Part shown: piece by piece, positions 1-13,127 of the stretch
How the letters are laid out: the number at the start of each line of letters is the position of its first letter
Position numbering within the stretch: the first letter of the stretch is position 1
Origin: Paragyromitra xinjiangensis
Lineage: Eukaryota > Ascomycota > Pezizomycetes > Pezizales > Discinaceae
Reading direction: 5' to 3'
Length of the DNA: 64,000 nucleotides
Assembly (NCBI GenBank): GCA_038503065.1
Contig: JBCAMK010000001.1
Location: 2,294,001-2,358,000 of the forward strand
Program-made: the position numbers and the translations under genes
The notes under the pieces: model-generated
Told to the model about the DNA's origin: nothing
What the model saw: only the letters and a program-made list of their open reading frames with translations
Databases searched by the model: none

Positions 1-1097
1 AGAGCTGTGGCATTTCTATTCCGGTATTAGATGGGGCGTTTAAGGTTGTTGTCTGAAGATTAGTATTGCCGGTGATCTGTGGAGGAGGATTCCTAGGTGA
101 TCGGAGACCGGCGGAAGGCGGTGGTAGTTGGAAATTACCCATTGACTCGGCAGCAGACTTCGGGCGAGAGTTCTGTTGGTTATCATTGCTCGAGTCGTGA
201 GTGGGACGGTTCCATGGGGACTGCGGAGGGTTGTTTTCTTTAGAACCATTATTAGGACCAGAGATGGACGGTGTTAATGAGGACGATGGACGATTTTCGA
301 ACAAGGCACTATTACGGTTGGATTTAGTGCCACTGTTTCCTCCTTGGCCCCCAATCATGGCTCGCTGGGCTGCGATGGCTGCGGCAGCATCCGGGAACAT
401 GGCCTGGACAGCGGGATCTACTCCGGAGTTTCTATTGGGAGCACCCGGGGAAGGAGGAGGGCGACTAAAAGAATCACGAGTACTTCCCATGTTCAGCTTA
501 TTCATAGCATCATTCATACGAGAAGACATTGCGTCTACAATTAACGTTAGCAACTCGTCCCTCGTCTAGCCGTTACGGAGTCAAGAGCTATATACCTTTC
601 TCAAAGGTATTGGGAGAAAGAATGTTCGACATTGGGTGAGATCTTGCCATCTGCTGGAGAACCTGGATAAAGAATCTGATTTGGACCTGTGTTGTCTGCT
701 GTAGCAGCGCATACAGAGCGGCAGTCCTTTCGGCCTCGCTCAGTACACGGAACCACTGCTCGATGGCACTTAACTCATCCTTGAAATCCTGATCTAGTGC
801 AGCCGAAGCCATCTCCTCAAGTGTATTCTCGTAAGTTTCAAGGTCGTTGATCCACTCACGAGCAGCCTTATCGAGTGCCTCTGTCTCAGCATTCTGGGAT
901 GTGATTTGGGGTGGATTCAGAAATATCTCGGACGAGGGGCGGATACGACCCGACAAAGGTGACTGGAATGCTCCTGACATATCTGCCGAGGCACGGAGGT
1001 GATGGTTGGCGCCAAGAGGGCGAGACGACGGAGGTCGAAGAGACGAACCACCAGCTCCCAGACTTTGCTCGGGGGTACTGTTTCGGTTAGACGACAT
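1..1097 (-). CDS. vts1: Vts1-like post-transcriptional regulator, N-terminal part (cut by window start)
   Basis: Vts1/Smaug proteins bind hairpins in mRNA through a C-terminal SAM domain and recruit deadenylation machinery in the cytoplasm (family knowledge). Exon 1 is 1097-596 from the ATG; intron 595-535 (61 nt) has a GCTAACG branch site and TTGTAG acceptor; exon 2 runs from 534 to the window edge, still open. Joined in phase it reads ...[18 protein letters not shown].... Residues about 65-165 form the helical block typical of fungal Vts1, containing [20 protein letters not shown] and [16 protein letters not shown]. This is followed by a low-complexity Pro/Asn/Ser region with [19 protein letters not shown]. 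The SAM domain lies outside the window, so the call rests on the N-terminal block. Antisense open frames over exon 2 are shadows. Confidence 0.88.
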
Positions 1098-3052
1098 GAT
1101 GAAAGGTCTGGATGAGGCTCAAATGGTTGATGTCGGCTGATATGCTGTGAAGATAACTGCAAAAGAGATGGTCTGTGCAGATATAAAGTTTCTATTCTGA
1201 GAATGCTTCAATCGAGAAACGGACAGATATGGAGAAAGCTTTTTCCCGTCGAATATAATACCAAAAACTATGAGTTATTCGCGAGTGAATGTGGATCAAT
1301 CAGGAATATATGCAAATATATATCGTTAAATTTTTCTGGAATCTTAAGGAGGATAGTACTGTAGAAGATGTCGGCGATGGGAGCTTCTCCTGCAGTGCCT
1401 GCTGACCTCAAAGGAGCTTTGCTGCTGCTGCGGTTCTCGATGGCAATCTATCTTGCACTGTGTGTATAGTTGGATGCTGGTCCAGTGCTAAATAGCACTA
1501 AGGGGAAACTTATTTTGCTTTGGCAACAAAAAATCTGGGGGGCGCCTGGTTGATATAACGATGATGGAAGACGACGAAGAATCAACCAAAACAATGAGCG
1601 CCCACAACGGCAAAAAATTCGAGAAGCGTAAACGGCGAATGTGAAAGGGGGAAAAAGATTCCGTTTCGAAGAGAAAAGGAGATGGTGGTCGTCTCAGGGA
1701 GCGGAGTGGCGGAGAGCACAAGAACGTAAGTGCCTAGACCGAGAGCAACGAATGAATTCGTCCAGCCAGTCAGAGCCAGCCCGAGTCGGAGTCGGAGGAG
1801 AATTGGAGGCAAAGGAGACTGAACGAAACGAAAGGAAGACCTGGTGCAAGGAGGGCGGGGGAGGGGAGGCGGCGAACGGCAAGGAGGGGTTGCAAGAGCA
1901 GGTAAAGAGGAAGGAAAAGGGGGGAGAAGCAACAATAAAACGAGCCAAGTGGTCAGCCTAACAGATGAAGAAGATGTGATGTGGAGTTTTCTGTCCTGTC
2001 AGCAACACCAACGAGGAACCGACTGCCACACACAGGCGACGGACCCTGGTTATTGCGGGCTGAATAAAGTCCTACTGGTCTGCTCCGCTTCTACGTATTT
2101 GGGACTGTTCTAAAAAAGGACACCTCGCAGACTTCAAAGACGACACTCATCCTGTCCTGCCCAACCATTTCCAGTCACTAGCATCTCGACCTTGCCGAAA
2201 CCCGAACCACATCTAGAAATTCCAGAAAATAGCAACAGAAAAGTGAGATAACAAAACCAATATTTATCCCATTATGAGTACGTCGTATGCCTACGATATC
2301 AGTGAGCTCCTTCCCACAATGTTTCCCTTCTATGGTTTTTGGAGACATTGCTTCGCCGCAAAGCGCACATGTAGGTACACCAGCTTTCACACATGTACAT
2401 ATGTAGACATGTGTGTAACAGCGGCCACTTGCTCCAGCAACGCTTCACCGGAAACGCTGGTGCGGAAGGTATTGCCACAGCTGACTTCAGTTGAGGCCTA
2501 TACATAAAATAAAGTATACCTCGATCTCTGGCATTCAGCTGTTGGGAACGCCAATTTGATCCATGGAGGTCTATATCGGGAGAATTTTCAGTGGTTACGT
2601 GGTTGAGGCTAGACTATTTCTTATGTCTCGGATACAGATGGGGCTCGCTTAGCTGAATTATCCGCAGAAACTTGGCATCATGTCACCTTGGGTTCGTGGG
2701 CCTGTGTTTTTTTTTGCCGAAAAGTTATAACATACGCTACTCTGAAGACGTAACCTTTAAGAAGTGTCGACATAATATTACGCGGCTACGGCAGATAAAC
2801 GACCTCTCCTAAACTATTACGACCCGTAGGGATCTAAAGATTGGGTCCAATTGCGTGTCCCGAGATCCGGTCACGTGCCGGTGCCGGTGCCCCAGGTTGA
2901 GCCGCAGGCATGCCGCGGGGGTCGTGGAACAGTCAGGCACAGCTTTTTTTAAGAAGATACAGAACACTAAACCAAACGAGTTTAACCCGGTTCTAGGCAA
3001 TTTTGTGAAGCGCTGGTAGGTCTGTTGGGACTGGTTTGAAGCCTCAAGAGTA

Positions 3053-3309
3053 CCGTTGTATTTCGCGGTTAAGCCCCGAGACGTGATGCAGAGTGGAGAG
3101 CAGGAAAATCATCTCGGGTGCCTCTGCTATGCTTTTGACTGATGCAAACAGGTTGCACTCATATCATAAGTGAGCCCCTAGCCCTACAGTAAATTGGCTC
3201 CTTCTACGTAGCTACTCTATTGGCCAAAAATCGGAATCTAAGGCCTTTCCTGCCGGCTTTTCTCTCTGTTCCGCATTACACCTCGAGGCTTAACCGTGAA
3301 ATACAACGA
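3053..3309. mobile_element. MITE-like element, 257 bp, TA-flanked, transition-mutated TIRs
   Basis: The left end (from 3053) and the reverse complement of the right end (from 3309) align over about 40 bp around the core CGTTGTATTTC, then GGTTAAGCC and CGAG. The roughly seven differences in that stretch are all C/T or A/G. The element is bounded by TA at 3051-3052 and 3310-3311, the target duplication expected of Tc1/mariner-type transposases. It has no coding capacity and is too short to be autonomous. The transition-only differences fit RIP-type mutation. Confidence 0.7.
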
Positions 3310-5782
3310 TACTTCTGGCTCGTGCCCATATAGTGCCCGATCTTCCATAGAGTAGAGCAGAGTAAAGAAAAAAGATAAGGATTAGATTAGATTAGTCAAC
3401 TTTTCGTGAAATTCTTTATTCTTTTCATTAGTCATCCTTTTCCCTTTGCTCGTGTAGCCCATATCCACAACGCCTAGGAGAATTTTCCCCAGGAATATCA
3501 TGAACATAAACTCTCTCCATTATCTCTATACGACTGACGGTGGGAACTTAAACCGAGTATTAAAATCCTCGATCAAACCAACAAAATATAAAGGAAAGCC
3601 AATCAGGAAGGGAAACCTGTACTCTACAATGCCTCTCTAGAGACTATAAAAACATGAAATTCCTATACCCAACCAACTACACTTCTTAGCTAGTGGGCGG
3701 GATCTACTAATTGAATTTGAGCTGTTTAAACGAGAATCTTTTAGTTCCTTCTCAGGACATCTACGATACCTTTGATTGCGGCACAATTTTTATGTAGTAC
3801 AATTACCTTATAAAATTGGGGTTATAACGATATCGCCTTATGGGTATTTTATGTGTGCCACTACTCTTCTATAAGAATATAGACTCGCTTCAATTCCATA
3901 TTCCTATAAGGCGATTGTACTGTAGTCGAACATAACACACTTCTCAATTATCCCCCATCTATTTGTTCTTCACGGCCTCGTTTCTAGAGACTCGCATATG
4001 CACTTCTTAAGGGCGATTGCTTGAGTGTATTAGTCTCTCCCCGAACAGCCCCGATATATCCTCCTTGAGTCCCAGCTTAATATCTCAGTTACCTTCGTTC
4101 ACTTGCTTGATAACCGTGGCACGGTCTATAAAAGCGGTATTCGTAATACTCGAGGGCATCTACACAAGTGAGTGAATTCTATGGGTAAATAATTGCTTCG
4201 CTAATGAACTTCCCCGCCACAAACCAAGATAGCGACAGCGGCGACGTGCCTCCGAAACCTATGGCTATTTTTGATTATCCATGAGCCGAGAGTTTTAACT
4301 AAAAAGATATTAATCACTGGCATCTGAGCGCGAACCTAGTTGGTTAGCCTCCATGGCCCGATCAACTTGAAATAAAGCCCGGTGTTGAGTGCCGTTGTGG
4401 TGAAGGGTCTTCAAGACTAGCGTTGTTGGTATGTGACCGCTTTGGCCGTATACCGTTATCGTGTGGATTTTTGTAGATGGAACAGAAGGGCGGTGCCGGG
4501 AACCTACCTAAGCACCAAAGCGTGAGATGAAACCTTTATCCTGGAATTGTGTCACCATCAATCACTCGTGTTTCGCCAAGCCTGAAACAGGTATAAAAAA
4601 TCCTAGTCTTTCTCAAGTGTACGCTTGGATTTACCCCCAGTTCCAGTCTCTGCATGAAGAGAACGTGTGAAATTTTGTGGTTAGAAACACTGAGCTTGTA
4701 AGTGTGCGCTTGTAGCCACTAGTAGCCACGAATAGGTTCGGGAATTGGCTCCCTGTCTTGGTTTCAAGATCGATGGCTTTTAGTTGGAGCAAAAGTTCAA
4801 TCTATCCTTGATGCAAGTACATACATTTTGCGTGCCTACCTGTGGTCTCTGGCACCCGGCCCTCTGCTTGAGCGCAACGGCAAAGGTGTCTTTCTTTTCT
4901 ACTTCGTCACTGTTAGCAGACACCCATAGATACAAGATTTCATTGGAAAGGAACTGCTGGTTTTCATAGATGGCAACCGTGATGGGGAATGATGAATTGT
5001 GTTGAAAAGAGATATAGTCTTATGGGGTAGATTAAGATTAAACGCGAAGGGTAGATCGAACTTTTGCTCTTTTAGTTAGCATATCGATCGATGCTTCATT
5101 TGTAGGATATCTGTTAGTAGAGCGAGACCTTAAGCTCCTTAATCCACTGGATCTGACAAGTAACCGTAACACTTCTTATTACGCTAAGGGGTCCGAATGT
5201 GTGGTGTCTGCATACTCCACATAGTATTGGTGATTCCCAGCCTAAGTCTCTAATTGCTGGAGGACCGCCACACTCGTATATTTAGGTGCCCATTGAGCTG
5301 TAGAGGTCTGGCTATAGTTATGTGAACTACAACGCATCAAAACGCACCCCTCTTTGACGGGAGGCATTGCCCCTTCGAAAAAAACAACTCCCCGCGGAAA
5401 TTTCTGGACCACGGGCCTCGATGGGCCGAGCGAGTAAGAATGATCTCGGGCAGACCCGGAGCGGTGCACGTGTAGAAGATAAAGGAGCTTAAAAGAAGGC
5501 AAAAGCTTAAACACTATTACCTACCGTTTGTCGTGTAACACCAGGGAAAGCTTACTGAAGTTACATATACGTAGTTATAACTAGAAAACTATAGTTACTG
5601 ATAGGTAAAGACTGTAAATCTGACCTTATGATTTTGAGATATATCTCAAATCTCTTACTAGCCTTGCATAGGTACATGTAGGTTTACTTGAGCCCAGGAA
5701 TTAAGTGATTATCCCCATCTTCTATTATCATCGTGAACTAGCTTTTTTTTCTTTCGGTACCTTAGGTATTAGGTTAAAATTA

Positions 5783-6081
5783 CTCATGCGGTCGTTTTGA
5801 AGTCGCGTTGCCTAAGCTGGCAAGATCTGATGAAAAAACTATTTCGATTGGTTGGAGGCAGTCTCGGCAGTCTCTTGTACCTCTCTTGACATCTTTTTGG
5901 TGCTCTTTTGACACCTCTCTTTCCTCCATAGCACCTTTAGGATATTGATTCTGAATGAGATACCACTGTTTTCTGGCATTTCGTATGTAAATCCCTTAAA
6001 TTCAGACAGCTTCGCTAATTTTTAGTTAGGGAATAGGAAGTTTCCTATCTAGGCAGCGCGACTTCAAAACAGCGGCATGAG
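5783..6081. mobile_element. MITE-like element, 299 bp, TA-flanked
   Basis: Terminal inverted repeats of about 33 bp: left 5783-5815 begins CTCATGCGG and contains GTTTTGAAGTCGCG; right 6049-6081 is its inverted copy with about five mismatches, four of them transitions. TA dinucleotides flank both ends (5781-5782 and 6082-6083). The interior is CT-rich with repeated CTCTTGACA/CTTTTGACA words and no open frame. The end sequence differs from the elements at 3053 and 34971, so it is a separate family. Confidence 0.72.
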
Positions 6082-8410
6082 TAGGACTAGGACGTTGTTC
6101 CATGTCGCTGTGGAGATTACTTGCCCAGATGCGCAGGTCTACAAACTACTCAAACATGCTACTCATCTAGGTAGATGATGTTCACTAAAGGGGTCGATTA
6201 CATACAATGAAGCGTTCTTTCTATGCTAGCTTTATGCCTAAGCGGGGGCTTGCTTAGAGGTTCGCAGGCCAGATGTCCAGGGATTAGGATCGTCGGATCT
6301 ACCATGGCACCGCGAATCTCGGTCAACGCCAGGTTTTGCGGGCTGAGATAGTTAACGTTGAGGCAAAAACACTCTAGTATTCATTTTGAGACAACTGGGA
6401 TACTGTACATCGTACCGAACGCCTGATTAAGGGATACGTACTAAGAAGGGTTGGGGCTGATGGCTAGATCAAAACAGAGGCCGCCCCATAAGAAAAAATT
6501 TGTCGTGAGGAGCTTTATTGTGATGGCTGATTAGTCTCAGTATCTTGCCAACTCAGGAGTGTTTGGGCGTCAAGCCCACTTTCGCCTAGCTGCGATCATA
6601 AAAGTTCTAGAATTTCTATGTATGGATGGTACTAGAAAATTTGTGCATATGAATCTTGAACTAAAAATAAGTGGCAAACCTCTGGGCCTTATTTGGCATA
6701 AAGACAGGGTACTTTTGCAGTTGACTCCTGGCACTGAACTGGCGGTTGCAATTGGGCTAAAGGAACGTGGGTCCTTTCATCGATGACTACATGTAGTCCC
6801 TACTTATATTTTTTTCTTAAAGGTTGCAATGCATGATCAGGAGGCCATCAAATTCTCTTGCCTCGAAGACTCCTGGCCATATAGTGTTAATCTCCATAAT
6901 GTACTTCTTAGACTGCATATCCTACACGATGGTACATGCATGGATGCACTATATATGCGCCGTTATGTGCCAGCTGATTTGAATCTCTACCTCTTTCATT
7001 TTCATTTTATCGTTCTCCTAAATATTATCGCCTTTGCATCAACGGTCACCGGTATCTTCTGTATTGGATACTGTTGGTGCTAAATGATTTAGCCATTAAC
7101 CTTGTTTTCCAACACTCATGCTTGCTGTTATTACCATTATTGACTGACTCGAGCCCATGAGACAACGGGAACGTGGCCGCTTCCACTGGGGCTTCTGCCA
7201 GCATCCTTCAGCGCTTGTAGGTCAAGATAACAGTATGTAGTCCTGATTCTGCAAGATTTTTTTTTCTTTTCTTCTTCCTGCATGGGCTTTGCATGTTCTG
7301 GAACTCGCAGGAATTTACTTCTTATTTGACAGAAGTAGGGTGAGCTCCCATAGATTTAATTAATGATAAAAATGCGTTACTGTAGCGATAAAGTCTGTGA
7401 TATATTGGCAAGATGGCTGACTTGTAGTATTGCGGTGTTTAATCATGGCTGAAACTACATTTCTGTAAAAGTTTAGTAAGATATATACATGTATCCACCA
7501 CTAGATCTATAAAACCTCACTAGTGAGATAGTAAGCTCCATGGGGACTCGAATCTTGCAGCATTACCTTATAACCTGGCTACGCATGCTCAGTACTGTCA
7601 GATGGACTTCCAGAAACAAAAATAAGGCTACATATGAACTTTCGTGGTCAAGGAGGAAGCGAATTATTGGAAAAAAATACTACTGAATTTATTGAGTCTT
7701 TGTTGATTAAGTTACTTGTATGTAAATGTGGAGTTATTTTCTCGCCAGGCGCTTGGTATTTAAACTCACCACTTAAGAGCAGCATCGGCAAGAATAGCAA
7801 TTCTACATCTCTACGCACAAATACTCCGTTCTATTCCACCTCTATAATAGTCAATTAACCAAATGGTAATAATAAAACGGATGTATCAAGCCCTCCATGC
7901 ACGACTCGACGTAGATTAGATTGCACCGAGAGGTGTTTGGTAATGGGTATGACTTTGATATCGGCACGATAAAGATATAATCCTTCAGACACGCGAAGAT
8001 GGAATATGCTTCGGAGCTGTACACACATATGCCTTTTGGGTGGGGAGATAAGGGGGGAAATGGGTTTGTAGAGGAAACAAAGTCCTACAGAGAGGTTGGG
8101 AGGGAACTGGAACTGGAACCGGGAGCGAATCGTTTATCGTATCCAGATATGTAGTAGGCCGTTGCGGATCATCAGGCGGGAGCCGTCGTCTAGCTGGTGT
8201 ATTGGACGAGAGAAAATTCGTCGGCAAAGGGTTCATAGCCCCTGAAAAGACCGTCATCAATCAAAACAACCAGAGCGCCATTCCCGTTATCTTGTATTGA
8301 AATCTCTTCCTAACACAAGACCATCCATCCCTCCAAACCGTGAAAAAAGAAAATAGACCCGCTCCCCAGGAAAAAAAAAACCACTTTATTCGATTTATTT
8401 TTTAGTTGAT

Positions 8411-8821
8411 TTAGGCCGACTCGCGCTTGCCTTCCTTGAACTCCTTCTGTTGGGATTGTCAGTTATTGGGATTGATAGGGACGGAGATAGCGGGGTGATC
8501 GAACCAGAGCCTTCATGGTGCCGTGAAGAGCGTGCCTATGGGTGAAGTTACTGTCAGCAAGCGCGTAGGAGAGAGTAGGCAGGAGCAGGAACACACCTGT
8601 GGTTCCTTCGGAACTTGGGGTCAGTTCCCTTCAGGGAAGGGTATCTGTAGGTCTTAGGCTTCTTGATACCGTTCCTGTGAGCTATATCCCGCCAATTCGA
8701 TCAGTTAAAGTCCTCCGCCTAACAGAATTCCACCCCCATGATTCTATCGGAAGCGAGTTGATGGGTAAAATTTACCCTTGTTGCTCTGGTTGTGTTGAGA
8801 CGAGTTCTTCGACTTGGCCAT
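8411..8821 (-). CDS. rpl29: 60S ribosomal protein eL29
   Basis: Structural protein of the large cytosolic ribosomal subunit. Four exons: 8821-8776, 8681-8597, 8535-8505 and 8446-8411, giving 65 codons and TAA. The predicted protein starts [20 protein letters not shown] and continues [20 protein letters not shown], then [14 protein letters not shown] and [11 protein letters not shown], the standard length and sequence of fungal eL29. All introns obey GT-AG and phases agree (1, 2, 0). The last donor is a weaker GTTCGA. The start is fixed by homology: in-frame ATGs further upstream would add unrelated residues. No open frame exceeds 100 codons here because the gene is split so finely. Confidence 0.95.
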
Positions 8822-9696
8822 TGCTGCGGTATGGATGCGGTAATGGAGGTTTGATTTTTGGTGGTTCGCGAATGTAGTTTGTGGTACGTTGGCGTTGTAG
8901 CGATGGGAGTGACGGAGATGCGGTTGCTGTGTGTGGGTGAAAGTCACGAAATAGGGGTTGCGCCCTACAATGGCTTGGCACGGGCCTTCTAGTCATGGGG
9001 TGTCACTCGATGATTTTGAGGGATGTCAACTTTTGCATATACATAGCACTTGGGCGCATAACCGATAGTTTTAGGCGCGAGAGGTAGCGAATATAGATTC
9101 AGACATCGTTGGTCGGGCTATTTGGCCTTCCCTTTAGCAGTTCTTGCTCTCTATTAGTAATTTGATCATCCTCGCTTGCTATTAGTCTTCAGTCCTGTGG
9201 CCATGGTGGGAATTCCGTGTAACATAATATAAACTTATATTTCACCATGGGCCACCAGGATCTGCAGCTGATGTTGCAGTTCCACTGCCAATTTCAATCC
9301 GACGTTTCCCCGGTGGCTCATACGTATCTGGTTTCTCTACTGTACACTAGCAGCTGTAAGCACGTAGAGTCCTAAGCGTATCTTTGCCCTCTGTAGCCAG
9401 CCTGGAAAAGTTTGAGTTCTCTTGCCGATACTGTAGGGGGGCGTCTCGCTAAAATTAGTGTGCGTTAAAGTTCTCTAACCTCAAGGAGTTGTTAGTACAT
9501 GTAGGTATATGGAAACCTCACCACTGAACTTGTCCACATTTTTGATCGTAGCGCTTTATATTTCTATCGTCCACTAAAGCAGCCTATTGTACAAGACACA
9601 TAAGAAACAAGGAAGACTCCACCGAAAGAAAATTAGTGTCCATGGGCACATGAGTGTAGTATACGGCTCTATTCATCGGGAAAGATATCATATTCT
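8822..9696. other. Intergenic region between rpl29 and the PMP47-like gene
   Basis: Contains the rpl29 promoter side and the 3' flank of the carrier gene, both transcribed leftward. One TACATGTA palindrome lies at 9496-9503. No gene seen. Confidence 0.5.
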
Positions 9697-10882
9697 TCAC
9701 ACCTTCACGAGGGCCCCGGCTCTCTTTGCTAGTCGCTCTGCATTCACCTTCTTGACCCATCGGAAAAGTAATATAAAGATCAATTCCATCCTATCCGTTG
9801 GTTGCACGTTAGTGTATACTCCAACGTAATGGGCTTAGGACTAGCGACGTACCTTTCCTTCGTCATCATCAACAATCCTTGCACCAGCAAGCCCTTCATC
9901 AACTGCGGCCCAATCCCCTTAAATAGCCCCATCGCTCCCTCTTTCTCGATGATAAATTTCATCACCTCCCCAAAACTCTTGAATTGCTTTCTATTTGCTG
10001 CTGGCGGCGGCCGACTCTGCAGCCCTACTTTCGCCACAATCAATGGCTGTGTCACCAGTGTTGCTAGACTCTTGCTCATTGCGCCAAGCAAGAACGCTTC
10101 CCCAGGACCCAACCTATCCCGGCCTTTAAACATGACTTCCTTGAGACGCTGATAACACCCGTACGTGATAGCCGGGTTTACAACAAGGACTAACGAGGCT
10201 TTCAGGCCACGCCAGAGTCCGCTGGCACCATCTTCCATGACTACCTCCTTTCCCGTTGCGAATAGTCCTAATGGTTCCGCGGAGTATGGACGGGTTTGCT
10301 GTCGCGTCGTGATCACCGCGACAGGGATAGTGAATAGCTGGGCAAGTGCCCCCGCGACAGCACCGAGCGAGAGCTCTAGCGCGGTTGAAGGGTGCTTTGT
10401 GCCACTCCGGGTCATATAGAAGGTCCGCACGAGTGTGTACCAGTAGAAGTATGCGAAGTTTGTTGAGGCAACGCCGAGCAGCGCGCCAGTCATACCCGTG
10501 TAAAGGCCCTTGACACCGGATTTGGCGGCAATCTTGCGGATCGCGTCGACAGTCGAGGAGTAGATTTCTTCATCTGGGCTGTTTTTTCCGGCTTGTCAGA
10601 ACAAGGTTTTTATGTTCTGCAGGTAATGGAAGGGAGTTACTAACTGAAGAGGTTCTTCTTTGTCGTTGGGCTTTCGTTTCACTTGGACTTGGAGCTTCGT
10701 CTTGACTCTGTATTGTGAGGGTGTTCAGCGTTTTGTTTGGGAGTGGATGATGTCGCGAATGGTAATAGACAGAAGACATACATATCCAACGGATAGACCG
10801 CAGCATTCGCAAGCACAGCACCAGTGGCTCCTGCGACGGCGTAGCCCCATGAAGGTAGCGGTGATTCCTTCGATAATGACAT
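9697..10882 (-). CDS. PMP47/ANT1-type peroxisomal membrane carrier
   Basis: Mitochondrial-carrier-family protein of the peroxisomal membrane; PMP47/Ant1 homologues exchange adenine nucleotides for fatty-acid activation (family knowledge). Exons 10882-10782, 10707-10645, 10578-9853 and 9790-9697 give 327 aa plus TGA with consistent phases. Three carrier signatures are visible: PLDIVKTKLQ (restored by splicing out intron 1), IPVAVITTRQQ and QPLIVAKVGLQ, with GLYTGM, GLWRGL and GLFKGI after them. The C-terminus MMTKER/MELIFILLF is recovered only if the 62-nt last intron (9791-9852, CTAACG branch) is removed, and it matches the family. The start was placed at the second Met of the open frame (10882) because family members begin just before the first PLD helix; the upstream Met at 10906 would add eight residues. 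Confidence 0.92.
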
Positions 10883-13072
10883 TTTCTGTTCTATCTGTTC
10901 ACGCACGACTCAATAAAGAAACGAAGACAGAAAAAGGACAGGACCTGAAGGGAATGTGAGGACTATCAACCTGCCCGAGGTCGACAGTGGGGAGTTCCTT
11001 GTTCCCGAGCTATCCCCAAGTTTGGCTTGTGCGGGATGCCTCGGTTGTCTTCGGTCGGCACAGTGGCTAATGACAGGATGTGGCGTTCGGGTGTGATGAG
11101 AGGCGTTGTGTGACTGTAAAAAGGCTTATTCCGAGTTCACAAAAAATGGAATGCGAGAGTGAAGTAGAGTTACGAAGGAGACGATTACTATTCCCGGGCT
11201 CCTACTGTTTTTGTAGCTTCTATCCTTGATTTATAGCGGTACGGCTTTGGTTTCCCTTGTCGCGGTAGTTTCGGGCCGAGACTTCCCCGGCCTTTGCGCA
11301 AGCCCTGTACAATATGATGTGATCCAAGGCTTGATAAATGCTTTCTTTTTCCTAGAGAACTCTCTTTCACTAACTTCTAGTTTGCTACGACTGCTGTGTT
11401 GCTTTTTGTCAATCCCGACCGACAAGCCCTTTGTCTATGCATATCGCAGCAATGTGCTGCACGAGTGATCGTTTGTGGCACCTTAGCACAGCAGCTGGCT
11501 GAATGGAAATGATCATCCCACCTTTTCCTTCAGTTCTGACCTCAGGCTCATTCAAGTTCTAAAGATGGAAGGTGAAAACCAGCAGCAGTTTACTCCTACA
11601 ACGCGTTCATGATCAACACGATAGCAAGTTAATGTATCCTAGGATTGCTTCATCTATACTGCTTCCAGTTGCTGCTATAGGGTGAGGTTGGGTGTGTGAT
11701 CAATGCGCTTTCTCTATGCAATCATTGCCCCCACGCTTTACTTGAGCACTTCACACTCGGCATTCCCTTTCATTTCTCTAATTTCTGCCGAGTTTGACTG
11801 TTTTCTAGAGTCGTTATATCATCCTGCCAGTTCAAAAAAAAAAACATCTAAAATCTATCAACCACTTACATCGAGTTGAGGTGTCGAGTGAGATTAGATG
11901 ATTTGGGGATAGAGACGAGCTGGTGCTTAAAACAGACATATCAGCCCGTAGCTGGAACCTATTTGGTAATAGAGATGTTGTCGATGCGTTTGCATACCTC
12001 GCGAATCTATTATCAACTCAAACTCAGGAAAAAACCTCCTGGTAATTAGCATTTATATTTTTTCAGTTGTCATACCATCAACCTTTACCTCTAGAGTGTG
12101 TTATAGATAACTTACCATGGTAACCAACCAGCCTCCTTTTCATCTTCATCTTCCTGGATAAATTTAGGAGTATTCAGTGAGACTGACTGCAATTCGAATC
12201 ACTTCTGGGATAACTTTCGGTGGGTTTCCTACGGGGGGGGGCAGGAATCGGAAAAATAGAGGGTTGAGCCTAAACTTCCCAAAGGAGAGTTTTATCGCCA
12301 TCCGAGGACGACGAACAATGGGTGATGACACGGATGAGATTTTGTCTGAGAAAAGTTCTGTGCCTGAAACTACCGGTACCATAGGTTTCACCGATCTTCA
12401 GGGAGCCTCTTTGGCGGCTGCTATAGGAGCCGAGACCGCTGTAGGAGCTGGGGGTTGATAAGACTAAAAGTAGAGAGTGCAGAGGATTCATAGCAGCCTT
12501 CAATTTTTGGAGAGGGCATCTGTGTTGGGGGCGCTGGTAGGCCTTTATTTTAGAGGGAGCTTCTTGGCAGGTACTCTATAGGTGTCAAAGCGAGGTGGAG
12601 GTGAATTTGGATGAGCAGGACTGTAACTGGGACGTCGGTGAATAACTGCTTATAGCTCCTAATAAGCTAGCTGCATAAGTTAAGTCTTAGGATAACTGGG
12701 AATAGGTTGCGTGGTATGGTTTTTGCTTAGCTCACGTGCACGGAATAGCTATGAGCGGATTCTAGTATTCTGGTCATAGCCTACGACATCTATTTGCTTG
12801 ACTGTCCAGATTTGGCTGCTAGCTGATATTTTTCCCTTCCCAAACCGGTTACAGGCTGGCTAGTTTCATGTCTACATTTCGGTTAGGTGGTTTAGTGTTT
12901 GAATGGAGCAAGTTTTTTCATTCGCACGAAACAGGTAGTCTCGTGCCAGCCCCCCTTACAGCGTGTAGCAGCAAGTAATAGGGAATAAGATGAGCTTGTG
13001 AAACAAGTAACAGCTCTTGGGACGAAAATGAGGAAAAGGTTAATTGTAGGACACGATCAATTAATACTGAAG

Positions 13073-13127
13073 TCGCCATAGCCTAAGGGCTGGATGCGTG
13101 TATGAAATATCAATCAATCAATCAACC
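13073..13127 (+). mobile_element. 5'-truncated retroposed fragment, 55 bp, with 10-bp target duplication
   Basis: Begins TCGCCATAGCCTAAGGGC, continues TGGATGCGTGTATGAA and ends in an (ATCA)n tail. It is flanked by identical AATACTGAAG at 13063-13072 and 13128-13137. The same core recurs at 22991, 33762 and 58683. Simple-repeat tail, direct flanking duplication and variable 5' end are the marks of target-primed retroposition (LINE 3' end, or a SINE mobilised by one). Confidence 0.7.

Larger units (their letters stand above)
1098..8410. other. Gene-poor intergenic region
   Basis: About 7.3 kb with no convincing gene. The first kilobase upstream of vts1 is purine-rich on the plus strand (1620-1960) and may include its promoter and 5' leader. 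Beyond it are two TA-flanked inverted-repeat elements (3053-3309 and 5783-6081), listed separately. A short stem lies near 3830-3915 (ATCGCCTTAT / ATAAGGCGAT). The open frames are short, lack splice partners and resemble no family I know. Confidence 0.6.

Noticed and set aside
201..569. 122-codon plus-strand frame
   Set aside because: Antisense shadow of Vts1 exon 2, whose minus-strand reading continues the family sequence after a good splice.
7985..8260. 91-codon minus-strand Pro-rich frame just downstream of rpl29
   Set aside because: Low-complexity repeats (PVPVPVP), no recognised family and no splice support; may be part of a 3' untranslated region.
12164..12503. Overlapping frames on both strands
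   Set aside because: Frames of similar length on opposite strands across a G-rich patch, no domain, no splice context.
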